Positions 25,302 through 38,099 of a stretch of DNA of 64,000 bases are shown piece after piece; position 1 is the first letter of the stretch; each line of letters opens with the position of its first letter. Position numbers and translations under genes: made by a program. The notes under the pieces are model-generated. The model made no database searches. It was not told where the DNA came from and worked only from the letters and a program-made list of their open reading frames with translations. Origin of the DNA: Pholiota molesta (taxonomy: Eukaryota > Basidiomycota > Agaricomycetes > Agaricales > Strophariaceae); contig JACGCK010000164.1 in assembly GCA_014925825.1 (NCBI GenBank), forward strand, positions 35,562 through 99,561, written 5' to 3'.

Positions 25302-27085
25302 AGGCTGTAATGCGGTGAGTAAGGCCTCTACGGTGCAGGCAGACAGGGTAGGGCTCGCTGATTTTCCTGCAGCGGAGCAGCGGCGTTGCCGCTCTCGTCT
25401 TGCCGCTGCCACGCCGCGAGTCGTCCATTAGATATCCCAGCGGCGTGGTTTCGTTGCGTCCGTAGATAGCCCTTGCCGTTGTTGCAGGAGTGTCGTCCGT
25501 GCGCCGCCGGTGTGCCTGGCTTACTGCTGTGAGCGTGATGCTGGATGGAGCGGAGAGGAGACGAAATCTACCCAGCTGGGAGCAATTGCGCATGGACCAC
25601 GATCGGTGGGATTAGAAGTCTGACGCTCGCGCGATGTGCGCCGATATCGTCCAGGTCTCCTGTCACGCGCGCTCCGTTCGTCGGCGTGGTCTTTGTGTGT
25701 CGCTCTGGAAGTGCGGCTGCAAGTTCTTGGTAAGTTCAGCGCTCGTTGACGTTGTCGCGCAGCTGTGCACCAGTGCTCTCGTCCCTACCCGCTCGAAAGT
25801 CGAGCCATGCGTTCGTTGCATATCTAGCGTCGTATATGGTGCGGGCCTGGGGCGCTCTCTGTGGTAGTGGTATCGTCTCAGGGCCGCCGTGTTGCCTAGC
25901 TCAATGCTATTAAGTAGCGTGACACTGAGAGGAGGGGAGCGCCACACACCTAGAGCTGCGCGCTGTCGGGGCTGCTTGCTGCTGCACGCCGTAATGCGCA
26001 TGAACGACCCCAGCCTATCCATACGATCTGGATGTTTGCTGCTCGCCGGGAGGGCTCCGATATCTTCTTCGCGCTCGCCGGCCCATCAAGTTCCGTGGTG
26101 TTGCTGCTCTGGAGGTGCGGTGACTTGATATACGGCCCCGTCTGCTCTGATCTCGCTGCACTGATGTTGTACTCGCGGTCCTGAGGGAAGATGTATGCGG
26201 CGGAGGGTGTTCTTGTCGCATCGAGGAGACGAATGCGCGGCGGGATGGGGACATGGTGTGCTGGACCGTTATAGGCTGTGTGTAAACGAGACGGCGGACG
26301 CGTCAATGGCGTGCTTCCGTCGCCGGTGGTGCGTGGTCGTATGCTAGGTAAGTGATGGTGCGTCCTTGCGAAGTTGGCCGCTGGATGTTGAGCGGGGTGA
26401 TGACGTTGGCGCTGTGACGAGCACGTTGGTAAGATTGAGAGTTTACCCGTCGATGCCGTCGTCACTCATCGGCGCCCCGTGTCGCGGAAAACGACGTCGG
26501 CAGCCATCGTCGTTGCTGTCCAGAGCGCGCGGATGAGTTGACCGGCTCGCATCGTACAGATGAGACGTACCGGATTATGATTGCTGAGCGATCGTGCACG
26601 ATGGCGCTTGATCTACACGAGGCGCTGCCGTTGTGGGCGCGCGGATGGTGAGGTTGTACGCGCGTCGTCTGCAGCGATGCGGAGGCTGGAAGGGACAGCG
26701 CGAGGGATGGCGGAAGGCGCGAAAGGCGGAGGAAAACAGCGTGGAAACGAGAGAGGGCGGAACGGAACGGGCACGGAACGGGTCTGTGTGTGCTCCGGAA
26801 TGCGGATGGGCGGACATTCAGCACGGGGTCCTGGGTTGACGAGCGAGTCGGCGACCACGCAGAGGAGCACGGAACCGGTTTTCACTGGGCCACTTCATGA
26901 CCACAAGCCGGGGGTGGGTCGAAAACAGCGCGAGCGAGTGCACAGCGCATGCGATAAACGGCGGTGCGAGAGCAGGCTACCACTTCCAAACCAGGACGCG
27001 ACCGTGACTCCGTTCTCGGGCGAGGTCACGTCCAAGATTACAGTAGTAAGTAACGCATGCGTGACAATATTCCTCATTTTCCACC

Positions 27086-29027
27086 ATGAACTCCAACGAT
27101 CTCTTTTCGTTTCTCGACGATGCCGCAGAAGACGACGAAATCCACAATGAGGAACCCATGGAACAGGACCGCCCTCCCAAGTCAAGTTTGCAAAAACGAA
27201 AAGCAGACACCCCACCACCGGCGGTTGATGCGCAAACCGCGAATGGCGATGACGCCGACGTGAACATGGACGGCGCAGGACCTTCGGTCCCCAAAAAGCC
27301 TAGGCTATCTTCGCCCAAGCCTGTCGTTCTGGACGACTTTGAGACGGAGGCCAAGCGGGAAGTGGCAGCGAGTGCTGGTTTGACAGGCACAGCGGAGGCG
27401 GGCCCGCGGCTAGAACTTAAACACCAGGCGAGTATTTCTTTCCATGCACATAGACTGATGCTCATCCGTGCTTTTATAGGTTCGCCACCAAGTGGCAGTA
27501 CCCCTGGGTATAACTACATCCCTATATCCAAGCACGTCCCTCCTGCAAAGCCTGATCGTGAATACAAGTTCGAACTGGATCCATTTCAGAGGGTGTCGGT
27601 GTATGCGATACAACGGAACGAAAGTGTCCTTGTTTCTGCGCATACTAGTGCCGGAAAAACGGTCGTAGCAGAATATGCCATCGCACAATGTCTCAATAGA
27701 AAACAGAGAGTCATTTATACCAGTCCCATCAAGGTTCTTATCCGTTTGAGCGTCCAAGCATGAAGCCTTCGTTTACATTGAGTTCTCTAGGCACTAAGCA
27801 ATCAGAAATATCGAGAAATGTTGGCCGAATTTGGAGATGTCGGTCTCATGACGGGAGACGTTACTATCAATCCTTCAGCAACATGTTTGGTGATGACTAC
27901 CGAGGTGAGTACATTGTGTATTTTGTACAAAGATCATGACTCACTACATCCCACAGATTCTTCGGTCGATGCTATACCGTGGATCCGAAATCATGCGCGA
28001 AGTAGCCTGGGTCATCTTCGACGAAATTCATTACATGCGCGACAAGGAGCGTGGTGTCGTCTGGGAAGAGACTATCATCCTTCTACCCCACACCGTTCGC
28101 TATGTCTTCCTTTCCGCCACCATCCCGAACGCAATGCAATTCGCAGAATGGATTTGCAAGTCGCACGAACACCATGTCACGTCGTCTATACCGATTTCCG
28201 ACCGACGCCGCTTCAACATTATCTTTTCCCTGCAGGCGGCGAGGGTATCTACTTGGTCGTAAATGAAAAAGGAGAATTCCGGGAAGACAATTTCAGCAAA
28301 GCCATGGGGAAGCTGCAAGACAGCATGGGCGAGGATCCTGCGGACGCAAAAGGCGGTAAAGGGAGGAAAGGAAAGACAAAAAAGGGTGGAAAGAAAGAAG
28401 GTGAGTAACGTCCTGACACTTCGTAATATTTCCACTCACAGGTGCACAGGCCCGTCTGATATATCCAAAATCATCAAAATGATCATGCTGAAGAACTACA
28501 ACCCCGTCATCGTGTTCTCCTTCAGCAAACGCGAATGCGAAGGCCTTGCGCTCACATTGGCGAAATTCGAGTTCAACTCGACGGAGGAGCAAGATCTCGT
28601 CGGAAACATCTTCAACAACGCGATCGAAAATTTGGCCGAGGACGATCGCCAGCTACCGCAAATCACCAATCTTCTCCCTCTTCTCCGGCGCGGCATCGGC
28701 ATCCATCACGGTGGGCTGCTCCCCATCCTGAAAGAGGTCATCGAGATCCTCTTCCAAGAAGGTCTCATCAAGGTCCTCTTCGCCACGGAGACCTTTTCCA
28801 TCGGTCTGAACATGCCCGCGAAAACCGTCGTCTTCACCGCGACGCGCAAATTCGACGGCCGAGAGTTCCGCAATATATCCTCTGGTGAATATATCCAAAT
28901 GTCCGGACGCGCTGGACGTCGTGGGTTGGACGACCGTGGTGTGGTTATCATGATGTGCGACGAGAAGCTGGAGCCGGCGTCGGCGAAGGAGATGGTGAGT
29001 GTGATTTTGAGTCGTTTTGGCTGCTAA
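27086..29027 (+). pseudogene. Truncated MTR4 helicase copy 4, frameshifted
   Basis: The RecA core organisation matches copy 2. One C is missing in exon 2 (ACCCCTGGG near 27503), which makes the unspliced frame of exons 1 and 2 run together. One A is missing in exon 4 (CGAACACC near 28170), and one T in the read-through tail (TCGTTTTGG near 29016) ends the hydrophobic tail early at 29027. Helicase motifs are otherwise unchanged. Confidence 0.75.
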
Positions 29028-29409
29028 TGTGGCTGTTTTTGGTGTTGAAATTGCCTAAACGGGGTAAGTTTTCTGAAATGAGCGTAGGTCACAGCTCGCA
29101 ATCGGATTCTGGTAACATGCGCGCAGAGTGCAGCCCCCCCCGAAGGGCAAGTCTTCCGCACCCCGCATCTATCTACCTATCTACGTACTCGCTCTCTATC
29201 TACGTACTCTGTAACTCTAGTTAGATACTTTGCAATGAAATGAAACTAATTGCCTCACCATCCAATTGCCTCACCATCCAATTGCCTCACCATGTAAATT
29301 GCGGGGTTTGTGTGCACACCTTGCAGCAGAATGAATTCGCGCGAACATGGGCAGATGCTGCGATGGAGTTCATGGGAATTGGTCTTGCACGCACGTCGAA
29401 CTCAAAATC

Positions 29410-31510
29410 ACTCGGAATTCAATCCTTTCATCTGCAAGGCAACCAGTAAGTGACTTTTTCAATCATTCCAAGGGGATTCACTCACCACGAAAATCAGGAA
29501 CCGCGAGAAACACAAATCCTGTTTATTACATGCCACGGTAAGCAAAAATCCCCAGTTTAGGAACCAAACACTTACTCATTTACACGCATTATGGGACTAC
29601 CTGTATTGTGAAAAGTCAGAATACTGATTGAGAGCATGGAGAACATAAGAAACCACCTTGTAAGTGATCGATCTCGTGGGAACTCCAAATATGTAATTTT
29701 CAAATAAGCCGCCGAAATTCAAACAGAGTGCACCTAGAGCAAACCCATGTATAATGAGACCATAGCATTGCTCACGGAAATTCTAGATATCTAATTAGCC
29801 TCCTAATCAGTGCCGAAACAACATAAAACAGCCTGAACACATACCATCATCCATGTCAGTTTGCAGTGCTTGCGGGAATCCAAAATCTAATCAGCTCCCT
29901 TATTAATGCCGCAATAATACAAAACACTAAGAATCAATTACATACCATTCTGACCTGTGAAAGGATATCCCATGACAGAATGACGGCCATGGGAACTCGA
30001 AAAATCGAGTTAGAGTTGAGAGCTGACATAAAGCCGCGTGAATATTTGATGTGAACATAAAATATGGGTACAACTCACACAAGACTCACAAATATGCCAG
30101 TCCGTGGGACATCCAAAAATCGAATTTAAGGTGCAGTCTCGCAGATAAGTCAGTCAGCGGGATATCCAAAATCGAATTTCAAGTGCTGTCCAATCATCAC
30201 AGTGGAAAGTATCAGTAAAACCGTAAAATAATGGAAAGTCAATGACTCACAGATAGGTCAGTCCTCGGGACATCCAAAAATCAAATTTGAAGTGCATTGG
30301 TGTAATAAAATAACAGCCATCAAGTAGACATCTGGTATAAATGTAGAGCTACAAAAGCGACGTGGATGTATGAAATCAGAAGCTTACCTTCTGCTATACA
30401 TGGGCGCCTAAATTAGAGATGCATTTGAATCAGTGCGAGAAACCAAGGTATATAATAGAGTACCCACATATCTAGTCATTGGAATAGGCGACACCGTCAC
30501 AGATAGGGATGTCGATAGAGAACAGAGATAGAATTGAGCATTACGACGGGTTGGAATGGTACAATTCTATCCACAAGTTTCCAGTCTTTATACTCACAGA
30601 ATGCCAAGCCGGACCAATTCTCACACGTCTCCCGTCACTCGTTTTCCGATCATTAAGCTTTGGAATGCACGGCAATCCAGAGCCTTAGTTAGACCCAAAC
30701 TAAAGTTACTGGTCCCGACCCCTGCAAATCACTGCTCAGGATAAACCTTTCTCATACCCGTCTGCACTCCTTTCCTATCCAAGACTTCAATCTGTTTCTT
30801 TATATAACATTTTATCTGTGACAATATATATTTTTTCTTTACAGTTTCCAAGTCAAATTAAACCTTCAAAACCAATCCATTCCATGGTATTCCTCGGAAA
30901 CGGATCTTCCCTTGTAACATAACCCTGTAACATCATCCAGACGTAAGTTCCATTCTGTAGAACTAGTGCAGGTATCTCCGACTCGGAGTCTGATTAGGCC
31001 AATAATTTAACAACCGTGTGCGGCGTGCGCCGCATCACGGACACGATGGAAACCACATTGTCACCTCCATCCCCAAATCACCACCGTAAATCCAAAAACC
31101 CGCTTCTGTTTGCTAACGTCATAAGAAGCATTGCCAATATACACAGAATAATTGAAATGTAACAAGTAGATGAGTGATTCGCACTCTCTCACACTGCTAC
31201 TTGCCCAGTGAACTATTCTTTGCATATATTCCAATGAAAGCTTTGCTACTGGCCGAAAATTCGGCATGAGAACGATTTTAACAATAGACATAGTATCTAG
31301 CAGGGTTGAAGTGTTGCGAGTGGAAATGTTATCAAACTTCGGCAAACGTAATTCGGTGCCCGTGCAGTGAGTCACCGTGCCCGTAACTTTGCGGAAGGTA
31401 GTACTTTCGAAGCACGAGCCCAAGTGGCAAGATCATCAAAGTTTAGGCTATGTACGTCGTGCGAGATATGCCTACAGATTGCTGTATAAGCCATACGAAA
31501 TACAATTTTT
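29410..31510 (-). other. Minus-strand micro-exon locus, unit 4
   Basis: This copies the unit 2 locus with further one-base losses in short A, G or T runs, for example near 29883, 30168, 30487 and 30565. The repeated motif and donor pattern are unchanged. Confidence 0.4.
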
Positions 31511-33080
31511 TAATTCAATTCCTAGAGCTTATTACTGAGGGTACATGTAGGGTTGAAGCGTTGCGAGCGGCTTGATATGACATCAATCATATCGCCTGCA
31601 CGCTCCGTCATTGTGCCGGAAGTCGAAATATACTGCTTCCCCCTCTTGAGCTCTGCACAAGAAAGAATGTATAAAGAGATCACGATGTAAAACAGACTTT
31701 TACAGCATATCCAACGGGTGTGGAGCGCTTGAAACTAATCACAGAGTACTTACACCATTTTTTTACAAATCATTGAGTTGATTTTGGCGTTTGGTATTTT
31801 ATCACACAGAATGGTCGTCAAATATAACCGTTATGTTTGTCCTTCAATTGGGTTGAAGCAGAGGAAGCAGTTGATAACTTGACGCCGCCAACGAACGAGG
31901 TTAAACGCTGGCACGCAGTGTACATTGTGTTGCAATGAAACGCCGCACTGCCACGCCGTTTGCACTGCCACCATTTTAGGCGCCCGTATGAGCACGCATG
32001 CTCTCAAGATTGCGCACTGGCACATTTGGGTTACCCATGAGAAGACGGCCGCGGGGATGGTTAGTTTTACCTAATATTCTATGAAGTGGGACTTACAGTT
32101 GACTACAGAGAGAGGCGTTCGGATATTAAGCTCTTTGATAAGGACGCGCTTCTCCTCTCCCAATCCGCCATTTGAAATGCAGAAAACGTATCTATTTAAT
32201 ATCATGGCTGTATATTACATACATGTCTACAGTATCTATGTTTCTTTCTATTTTTGCGACCGCGCGGAGCGATGTGGCGGCATGTGCGATGCGACGACGG
32301 CAGCATCAAGATATAATCTGAGCGCGTCCGCTGCTCCCTCCCAGATTCCATGTGGACGCCTCAAACACGTAGTAGCACATAGCCCCAATAGCACTCTAGT
32401 GTACGCAATAAATTTGGAGCGGCAAGGCTAGGCCAGCCAAGGATACCCGTACCGAGCACGACCCACTCCTCCCACCCCGTTTCTCGTTTCCAGTCTATTG
32501 CGCATCGCACGGGGACCTAGAAAAACCCACGTCAAACCCCGTTACTAGTCGATCAAGGGTCCTCTCGGGTGCGTTGCCAGCGAAGATCGCGCGCTTCAAC
32601 TTTCCGCCTGCAAATCGGTGCATTTCCTGGATGCTTGGGTTCGGAGCCTTGCATGGAATGAGCAATCTAGTGCCGTTTCCCTGTATTTTACGACATGGGA
32701 ATGGGTCTTACCGGTTCAGGATTGTTGGGGGGTGGGTAGCGATTTGGCTTGGCCGCTGAGCAGCTGAGGTTCACAATCTTGCAAATGTAGAAACATAAAC
32801 TTCATTATTGACACTCATTAACACGCTTGAATAAAACACAATAAATAGCTCGCTTTTCTGTATTTTGATTGTTATAAAATGGGCTATGAGCTTGCTATGA
32901 GCTTTCCTATTGGCAATAGGAATGGTTTACAAGACACAGGTAAGGATAAGCAACGGATACGGACGAGAAAACGGAGGAGGAGATGCGGATCGGATTTCGC
33001 TTAGCGTATGCGGACCCTGGACGAGATATTATTCCCAAAGACATCGTTTCCATTCTATGTACGTACACGGTCTACCAAGT

Positions 33081-33090
33081 ACTATATAAG
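33081..33090 (+). promoter_or_regulatory. TATA box of the GC-rich spliced locus
   Basis: ACTATATAAG is followed within 30 bp by a long C/T-rich tract, the usual layout of a fungal core promoter and start region. The same box is at 7121, 15676, 24386 and 41781 in the other units and has no substitution in any of them. Confidence 0.55.
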
Positions 33091-33999
33091 ACTACGGATA
33101 TGCCTCTCATTCCCTCATCCTGCCCTCCTCTGCTCTGCTCTGCTCTCCTCGCCTCTTCTGGTCCTCTGTCTTCTCTCGCTCTATCCCGCCGTGCTCGATG
33201 GCGCCTCATTTCCTCATCCCACTCTTCTCTGCTCTGCTCTTCTCTCGCTCTATCCGCCGAGCTCGACGGCGCTGCCCTCCGCATGTCCGCTCGTCGATGG
33301 TGATGCACTCCGCCTGGCCTACAAGTGAGCTTTTGTCATTCTTGAGTGATACATCTTATACTAACGCGCCGCACCATACCTTAGCCAGCATAGCCGTGCA
33401 GAACCTGGCTGCGCACGCGGATCGCGTTCCATCCTCGCGTACAGAGCGACGACCAACGGTGATCTACGAGATGAGGTGAGCGGTGTCCTTTAGCAGTGCA
33501 TACGCACCGCACTAATGTCGTCGTCTCTCCGCAGAGCCCTTCGCTTTCGAATGCTCATCTGGAACGCACGCGTAGTGAGTAGGTGGCTGCTCGTGTCTGC
33601 GGCAACGATATTGCTTACCGCCGCCTTGAAAGGCCTGTCGTCGTGGCCGATTATGCGCGATACGCCGGCGCCGTGCCCTTGCGCAACCGCGTCAGCAAGC
33701 CTCGGTGCTGCCTCAAAGCGACGGTAAGTACACGCTATGCACGTTCTGATGCGCGTACTCACTCATATCCCGAGGCAGCATCCTATCGGCTCCTTGACTG
33801 GACCTTCCGCTCGTCGCCGTCGCCGTCGTCCTCGTTGGGAGTGGACGTGCGCTTTCCTCCTGGCTACGGCGCCGTTCGCCGGCTCGGACGAGGCTCCCTC
33901 CCGCGGGCCCTCTGCCACCTCGTCTGCATGCCGCAGAAGGCGGCGCGCGTTGATTTCGAATCGTATCGACGCTGGGCGAAAACGGCGCTACCGGCGTGA
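33081..33999 (+). CDS. GC-rich spliced gene candidate, unit 4 (5' end unresolved)
   Basis: Four introns have good signals. Exons end or start at ..33324, 33389-33475, 33535-33574, 33633-33723 and 33779-33999. Donors are GTGAGC, GTGAGC, GTGAGT and GTAAGT; branch sites include TACTAAC and CACTAAT. Joining these exons keeps one frame open, running through DGDALRLAY, then VQNLAAHADRVP, ALRFRMLIWNARV and FESYRRWAKTALPA to the TGA at 33997-33999. The start is unclear: the only in-frame ATG upstream (33008) precedes the TATA box, so an additional 5' exon or another start is needed. A further intron (about 34013-34068) would lie in the 3' UTR. The product is not recognised and is Arg- and Ala-rich. 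High GC makes chance open frames likely, so it may be a spliced non-coding RNA. Confidence 0.35.
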
Positions 34000-35789
34000 A
34001 GGCTGTAATGCGGTGAGTAAGGCCTCTACGGTGCAGGCAGACAGGGTAGGGCTCGCTGATTTTCCTGCAGCGGAGCAGCGGCGTTGCCGCTCTCGTCTTG
34101 CCGCTGCCACGCCGCGAGTCGTCCATTAGATATCCCAGCGGCGTGGTTTCGTTGCGTCCGTAGATAGCCCTTGCCGTTGTTGCAGGAGTGTCGTCCGTGC
34201 GCCGCCGGTGTGCCTGGCTTACTGCTGTGAGCGTGATGCTGGATGGAGCGGAGAGGAGACGAAATCTACCCAGCTGGGAGCAATTGCGCATGGACCACGA
34301 TCGGTGGGATTAGAAGTCTGACGCTCGCGCGATGTGCGCCGATATCGTCCAGGTCTCCTGTCACGCGCGCTCCGTTCGTCGGCGTGGTCTTTGTGTGTCG
34401 CTCTGGAAGTGCGGCTGGCAAGTTCTTGGTAAGTTCAGCGCTCGTTGACGTTGTCGCGCAGCTGTGCACCAGTGCTCTCGTCCCCTACCCGCTCGAAAGT
34501 CGAGCCATGCGTTCGTTGCATATCCTAGCGTCGTATATGGTGCGGGCCTGGGGCGCTCTCTGTGGTAGTGGTATCGTCTCAGGGCCGCCGTGTTGCCTAG
34601 CTCAATGCTATTAAGTAGCGTGACACTGAGAGGAGGGGAGCGCCACACACCTAGAGCTGCGCGCTGTCGGGGCTGCTTGGCTGCTGCACGCCGTAATGCG
34701 CATGAACGACCCCAGCCTATCCATACGATCTGGATGTTTGCTGCTCGCCGGGAGGGCTCCGATATCTTCTTCGCGCTCGCCGGCCCATCAAGTTCCGTGG
34801 TGTTGCTGCTCTGGAGGTGCGGTGGACTTGATATACGGCCCGTCTGCTCTGATCTCGCTGCACTGATGTTGTACTCGCGGTCCTGAGGGAAGATGTATGC
34901 GGCGGGAGGGTGTTCTTGTCGCATCGAGGAGACGAATGCGCGGCGGGATGGGGACATGGTGTGCTGGACCGTTATAGGCTGTGTGTAAACGAGACGGCGG
35001 ACGCGTCAATGGCGTGCTTCCGTCGCCGGTGGTGCGTGGTCGTATGCTAGGTAAGTGATGGTGCGTCCTTGCGAAGTTGGCCGCTGGATGTTGAGCGGGG
35101 TGATGACGTTGGCGCTGTGACGAGCACGTTGGTAAGATTGAGAGTTTACCCGTCGATGCCGTCGTCACTCATCGGCGCCCCGTGTCGCGGAAAACGACGT
35201 CGGCAGCCATCGTCGTTGCTGTCCAGAGCGCGCGGATGAGTTGACCGGCTCGCATCGTACAGATGAGACGTACCGGATTATGATTGCTGAGCGATCGTGC
35301 ACGATGGCGCTTGATCTACACGAGGCGCTGCCGTTGTGGGCGCGCGGATGGTGAGGTTGTACGCGCGTCGTCTGCAGCGATGCGGAGGCTGGAAGGGACA
35401 GCGCGAGGGATGGCGGAAGGCGCGAAAGGCGGAGGAAAACAGCGTGGAAACGAGAGAGGGCGGAACGGAAACGGGCACGGAACGGGTCTGTGTGTGCTCC
35501 GGAATGCGGATGGGCGGACATTCAGCACGGGGTCCTGGGTTGACGAGCGAGTCGGCGACCACGCAGAGGAGCACGGAACCGGTTTTCACTGGGCCACTTC
35601 ATGACCACAAGCCGGGGGTGGGTCGAAAACAGCGCGAGCGAGTGCACAGCGCATGCGATAAACGGCGGTGCGAGAGCAGGCTACCACTTCCAAACCAGGA
35701 CGCGACCGTGACTCCGTTCTCGGGCGAGGTCACGTCCAAGATTACAGTAGTAAGTAACGCATGCGTGACAATATTCCTCATTTTCCACC

Positions 35790-37750
35790 ATGAACTCCAA
35801 CGATCTCTTTCGTTTCTCGACGATGCCGCAGAAGACGACGAAATCCACAATGAGGAACCCATGGAACAGGACCGCCCTCCCAAGTCAAGTTTGCAAAAAC
35901 GAAAGCAGACACCCCACCACCGGCGGTTGATGCGCAAACCGCGAATGGCGATGACGCCGACGTGAACATGGACGGCGCAGGACCTTCGGTCCCCAAAAAG
36001 CCTAGGCTATCTTCGCCCAAGCCTGTCGTTCTGGACGACTTTGAGACGGAGGCCAAGCGGGAAGTGGCAGCGAGTGCTGGTTTGACAGGCACAGCGGAGG
36101 CGGGCCCGCGGCTAGAACTTAAACACCAGGCGAGTATTTCTTTCCATGCACATAGACTGATGCTCATCCGTGCTTTTATAGGTTCGCCACCAAGTGGCAG
36201 TACCCCTGGGTATAACTACATCCTATATCCAAGCACGTCCCTCCTGCAAAGCCTGATCGTGAATACAAGTTCGAACTGGATCCATTTCAGAGGGTGTCGG
36301 TGTATGCGATACAACGGAACGAAAGTGTCCTTGTTTCTGCGCATACTAGTGCCGGAAAAACGGTCGTAGCAGAATATGCCATCGCACAATGTCTCAATAG
36401 AAAACAGAGAGTCATTTATACCAGTCCCATCAAGGTCTTATCCGTTTGAGCGTCCAAGCATGAAGCCTTCGTTTACATTGAGTTCTCTAGGCACTAAGCA
36501 ATCAGAAATATCGAGAAATGTTGGCCGAATTTGGAGATGTCGGTCTCATGACGGGAGACGTTACTATCAATCCTTCAGCAACATGTTTGGTGATGACTAC
36601 CGAGGTGAGTACATTGTGTATTTTGTACAAAGATCATGACTCACTACATCCCACAGATTCTTCGGTCGATGCTATACCGTGGATCCGAAATCATGCGCGA
36701 AGTAGCCTGGGTCATCTTCGACGAAATTCATTACATGCGCGACAAGGAGCGTGGTGTCGTCTGGGAAGAGACTATCATCCTTCTACCCCACACCGTTCGC
36801 TATGTCTTCCTTTCCGCCACCATCCCGAACGCAATGCAATTCGCAGAATGGATTTGCAAGTCGCACGAACAACCATGTCACGTCGTCTATACCGATTTCC
36901 GACCGACGCCGCTTCAACATTATCTTTTCCCTGCAGGCGGCGAGGGTATCTACTTGGTCGTAATGAAAAAGGAGAATTCCGGGAAGACAATTTCAGCAAA
37001 GCCATGGGGAAGCTGCAAGACAGCATGGGCGAGGATCCTGCGGACGCAAAAGGCGGTAAAGGGAGGAAAGGAAAGACAAAAAAGGGTGGAAAGAAAGAAG
37101 GTGAGTAACGTCCTGACACTTCGTAATATTTCCACTCACAGGTGCACAGGCCGTCTGATATATCCAAATCATCAAAATGATCATGCTGAAGAACTACAAC
37201 CCGTCATCGTGTTCTCCTTCAGCAAACGCGAATGCGAAGGCCTTGCGCTCACATTGGCGAAATTCGAGTTCAACTCGACGGAGGAGCAAGATCTCGTCGG
37301 AACATCTTCAACAACGCGATCGAAAATTTGGCCGAGGACGATCGCCAGCTACCGCAAATCACCATCTTCTCCCTCTTCTCCGGCGCGGCATCGGCATCCA
37401 TCACGGTGGGCTGCTCCCCATCCTGAAAGAGGTCATCGAGATCCTCTTCCAAGAAGGTCTCATCAAGGTCCTCTTCGCCACGGAGACCTTTTCCATCGGT
37501 CTGAACATGCCCGCGAAACCGTCGTCTTCACCGCGACGCGCAATTCGACGGCCGAGAGTTCCGCAATATATCCTCTGGTGAATATATCCAAATGTCCGGA
37601 CGCGCTGGACGTCGTGGGTTGGACGACCGTGGTGTGGTTATCATGATGTGCGACGAGAGCTGGAGCCGGCGTCGGCGAAGGAGATGGTGAGTGTGATTTG
37701 AGTCGTTTTGGCTGCTAATGTGGCTGTTTTTGGTGTTGAAATTGCCTAAA
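35790..37750 (+). pseudogene. Truncated MTR4 helicase copy 5, many one-base deletions
   Basis: At least a dozen single-base losses relative to copy 2 occur in under 2 kb, nearly all inside runs of two to five identical bases. They lie near 35808, 35905, 36207, 36222, 36436, 36962, 37152, 37168, 37201, 37302, 37364, 37518, 37541 and 37659. Substitutions are essentially absent, so the copy is formally a pseudogene. The pattern is better explained by consensus error than by decay. Confidence 0.75.
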
Positions 37751-38099
37751 CGGGGTAAGTTTCTGAAATGAGCGTAGGTCACAGCTCGCAATCGGATTCT
37801 GGTAACATGCGCGCAGAGTGCAGCCCCCCCGAAGGGCAAGTCTTCCGCACCCCGCATCTATCTACCTATCTACGTACTCGCTCTCTATCTACGTACTCTG
37901 TAACTCTAGTTAGATACTTTGCAATGAAATGAAACTAATTGCCTCACCATCCAATTGCCTCACCATCCAATTGCCTCACCATGTAAATTGCGGGTTTGTG
38001 TGCACACCTTGCAGCAGAATGAATTCGCGCGAACATGGCAGATGCTGCGATGGAGTTCATGGGAAATTGGTCTTGCACGCACGTCGAACTCAAAATCAC

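Larger units (their letters stand above)
18252..26955 (+). repeat. Array unit 3
   Basis: Exon 1 carries the variants shared by units 3-6 (GCGAGT donor, AGGCTATCT segment). The spacer matches unit 2 except for scattered one-base indels. It contains the micro-exon locus (about 20705-22800), a TATA box at 24386-24395, the spliced locus to 25301 and the GC-rich end from 25302. The stretches 20354-20705 and 22800-24385 show no supported gene. Confidence 0.9.
26956..35659 (+). repeat. Array unit 4
   Basis: This unit is nearly identical to units 2, 3 and 5. It is the only one in which the spliced GC-rich locus stays open across all introns (33081-33999). The micro-exon locus is at about 29410-31510. 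The stretches 29028-29410, 31510-33080 and 34000-35659 show no supported gene. Confidence 0.9.

Noticed and set aside
27086..27763. Apparent single-exon fusion of helicase exons 1 and 2 in unit 4
   Set aside because: It arises from one missing C in a CCCCC run; the joined frame translates intron 1 and shifts the exon 2 start.
36636..37646. 336-residue open frame in unit 5 helicase
   Set aside because: A chain of one-base deletions merges pieces of different frames; it does not represent an intact protein.
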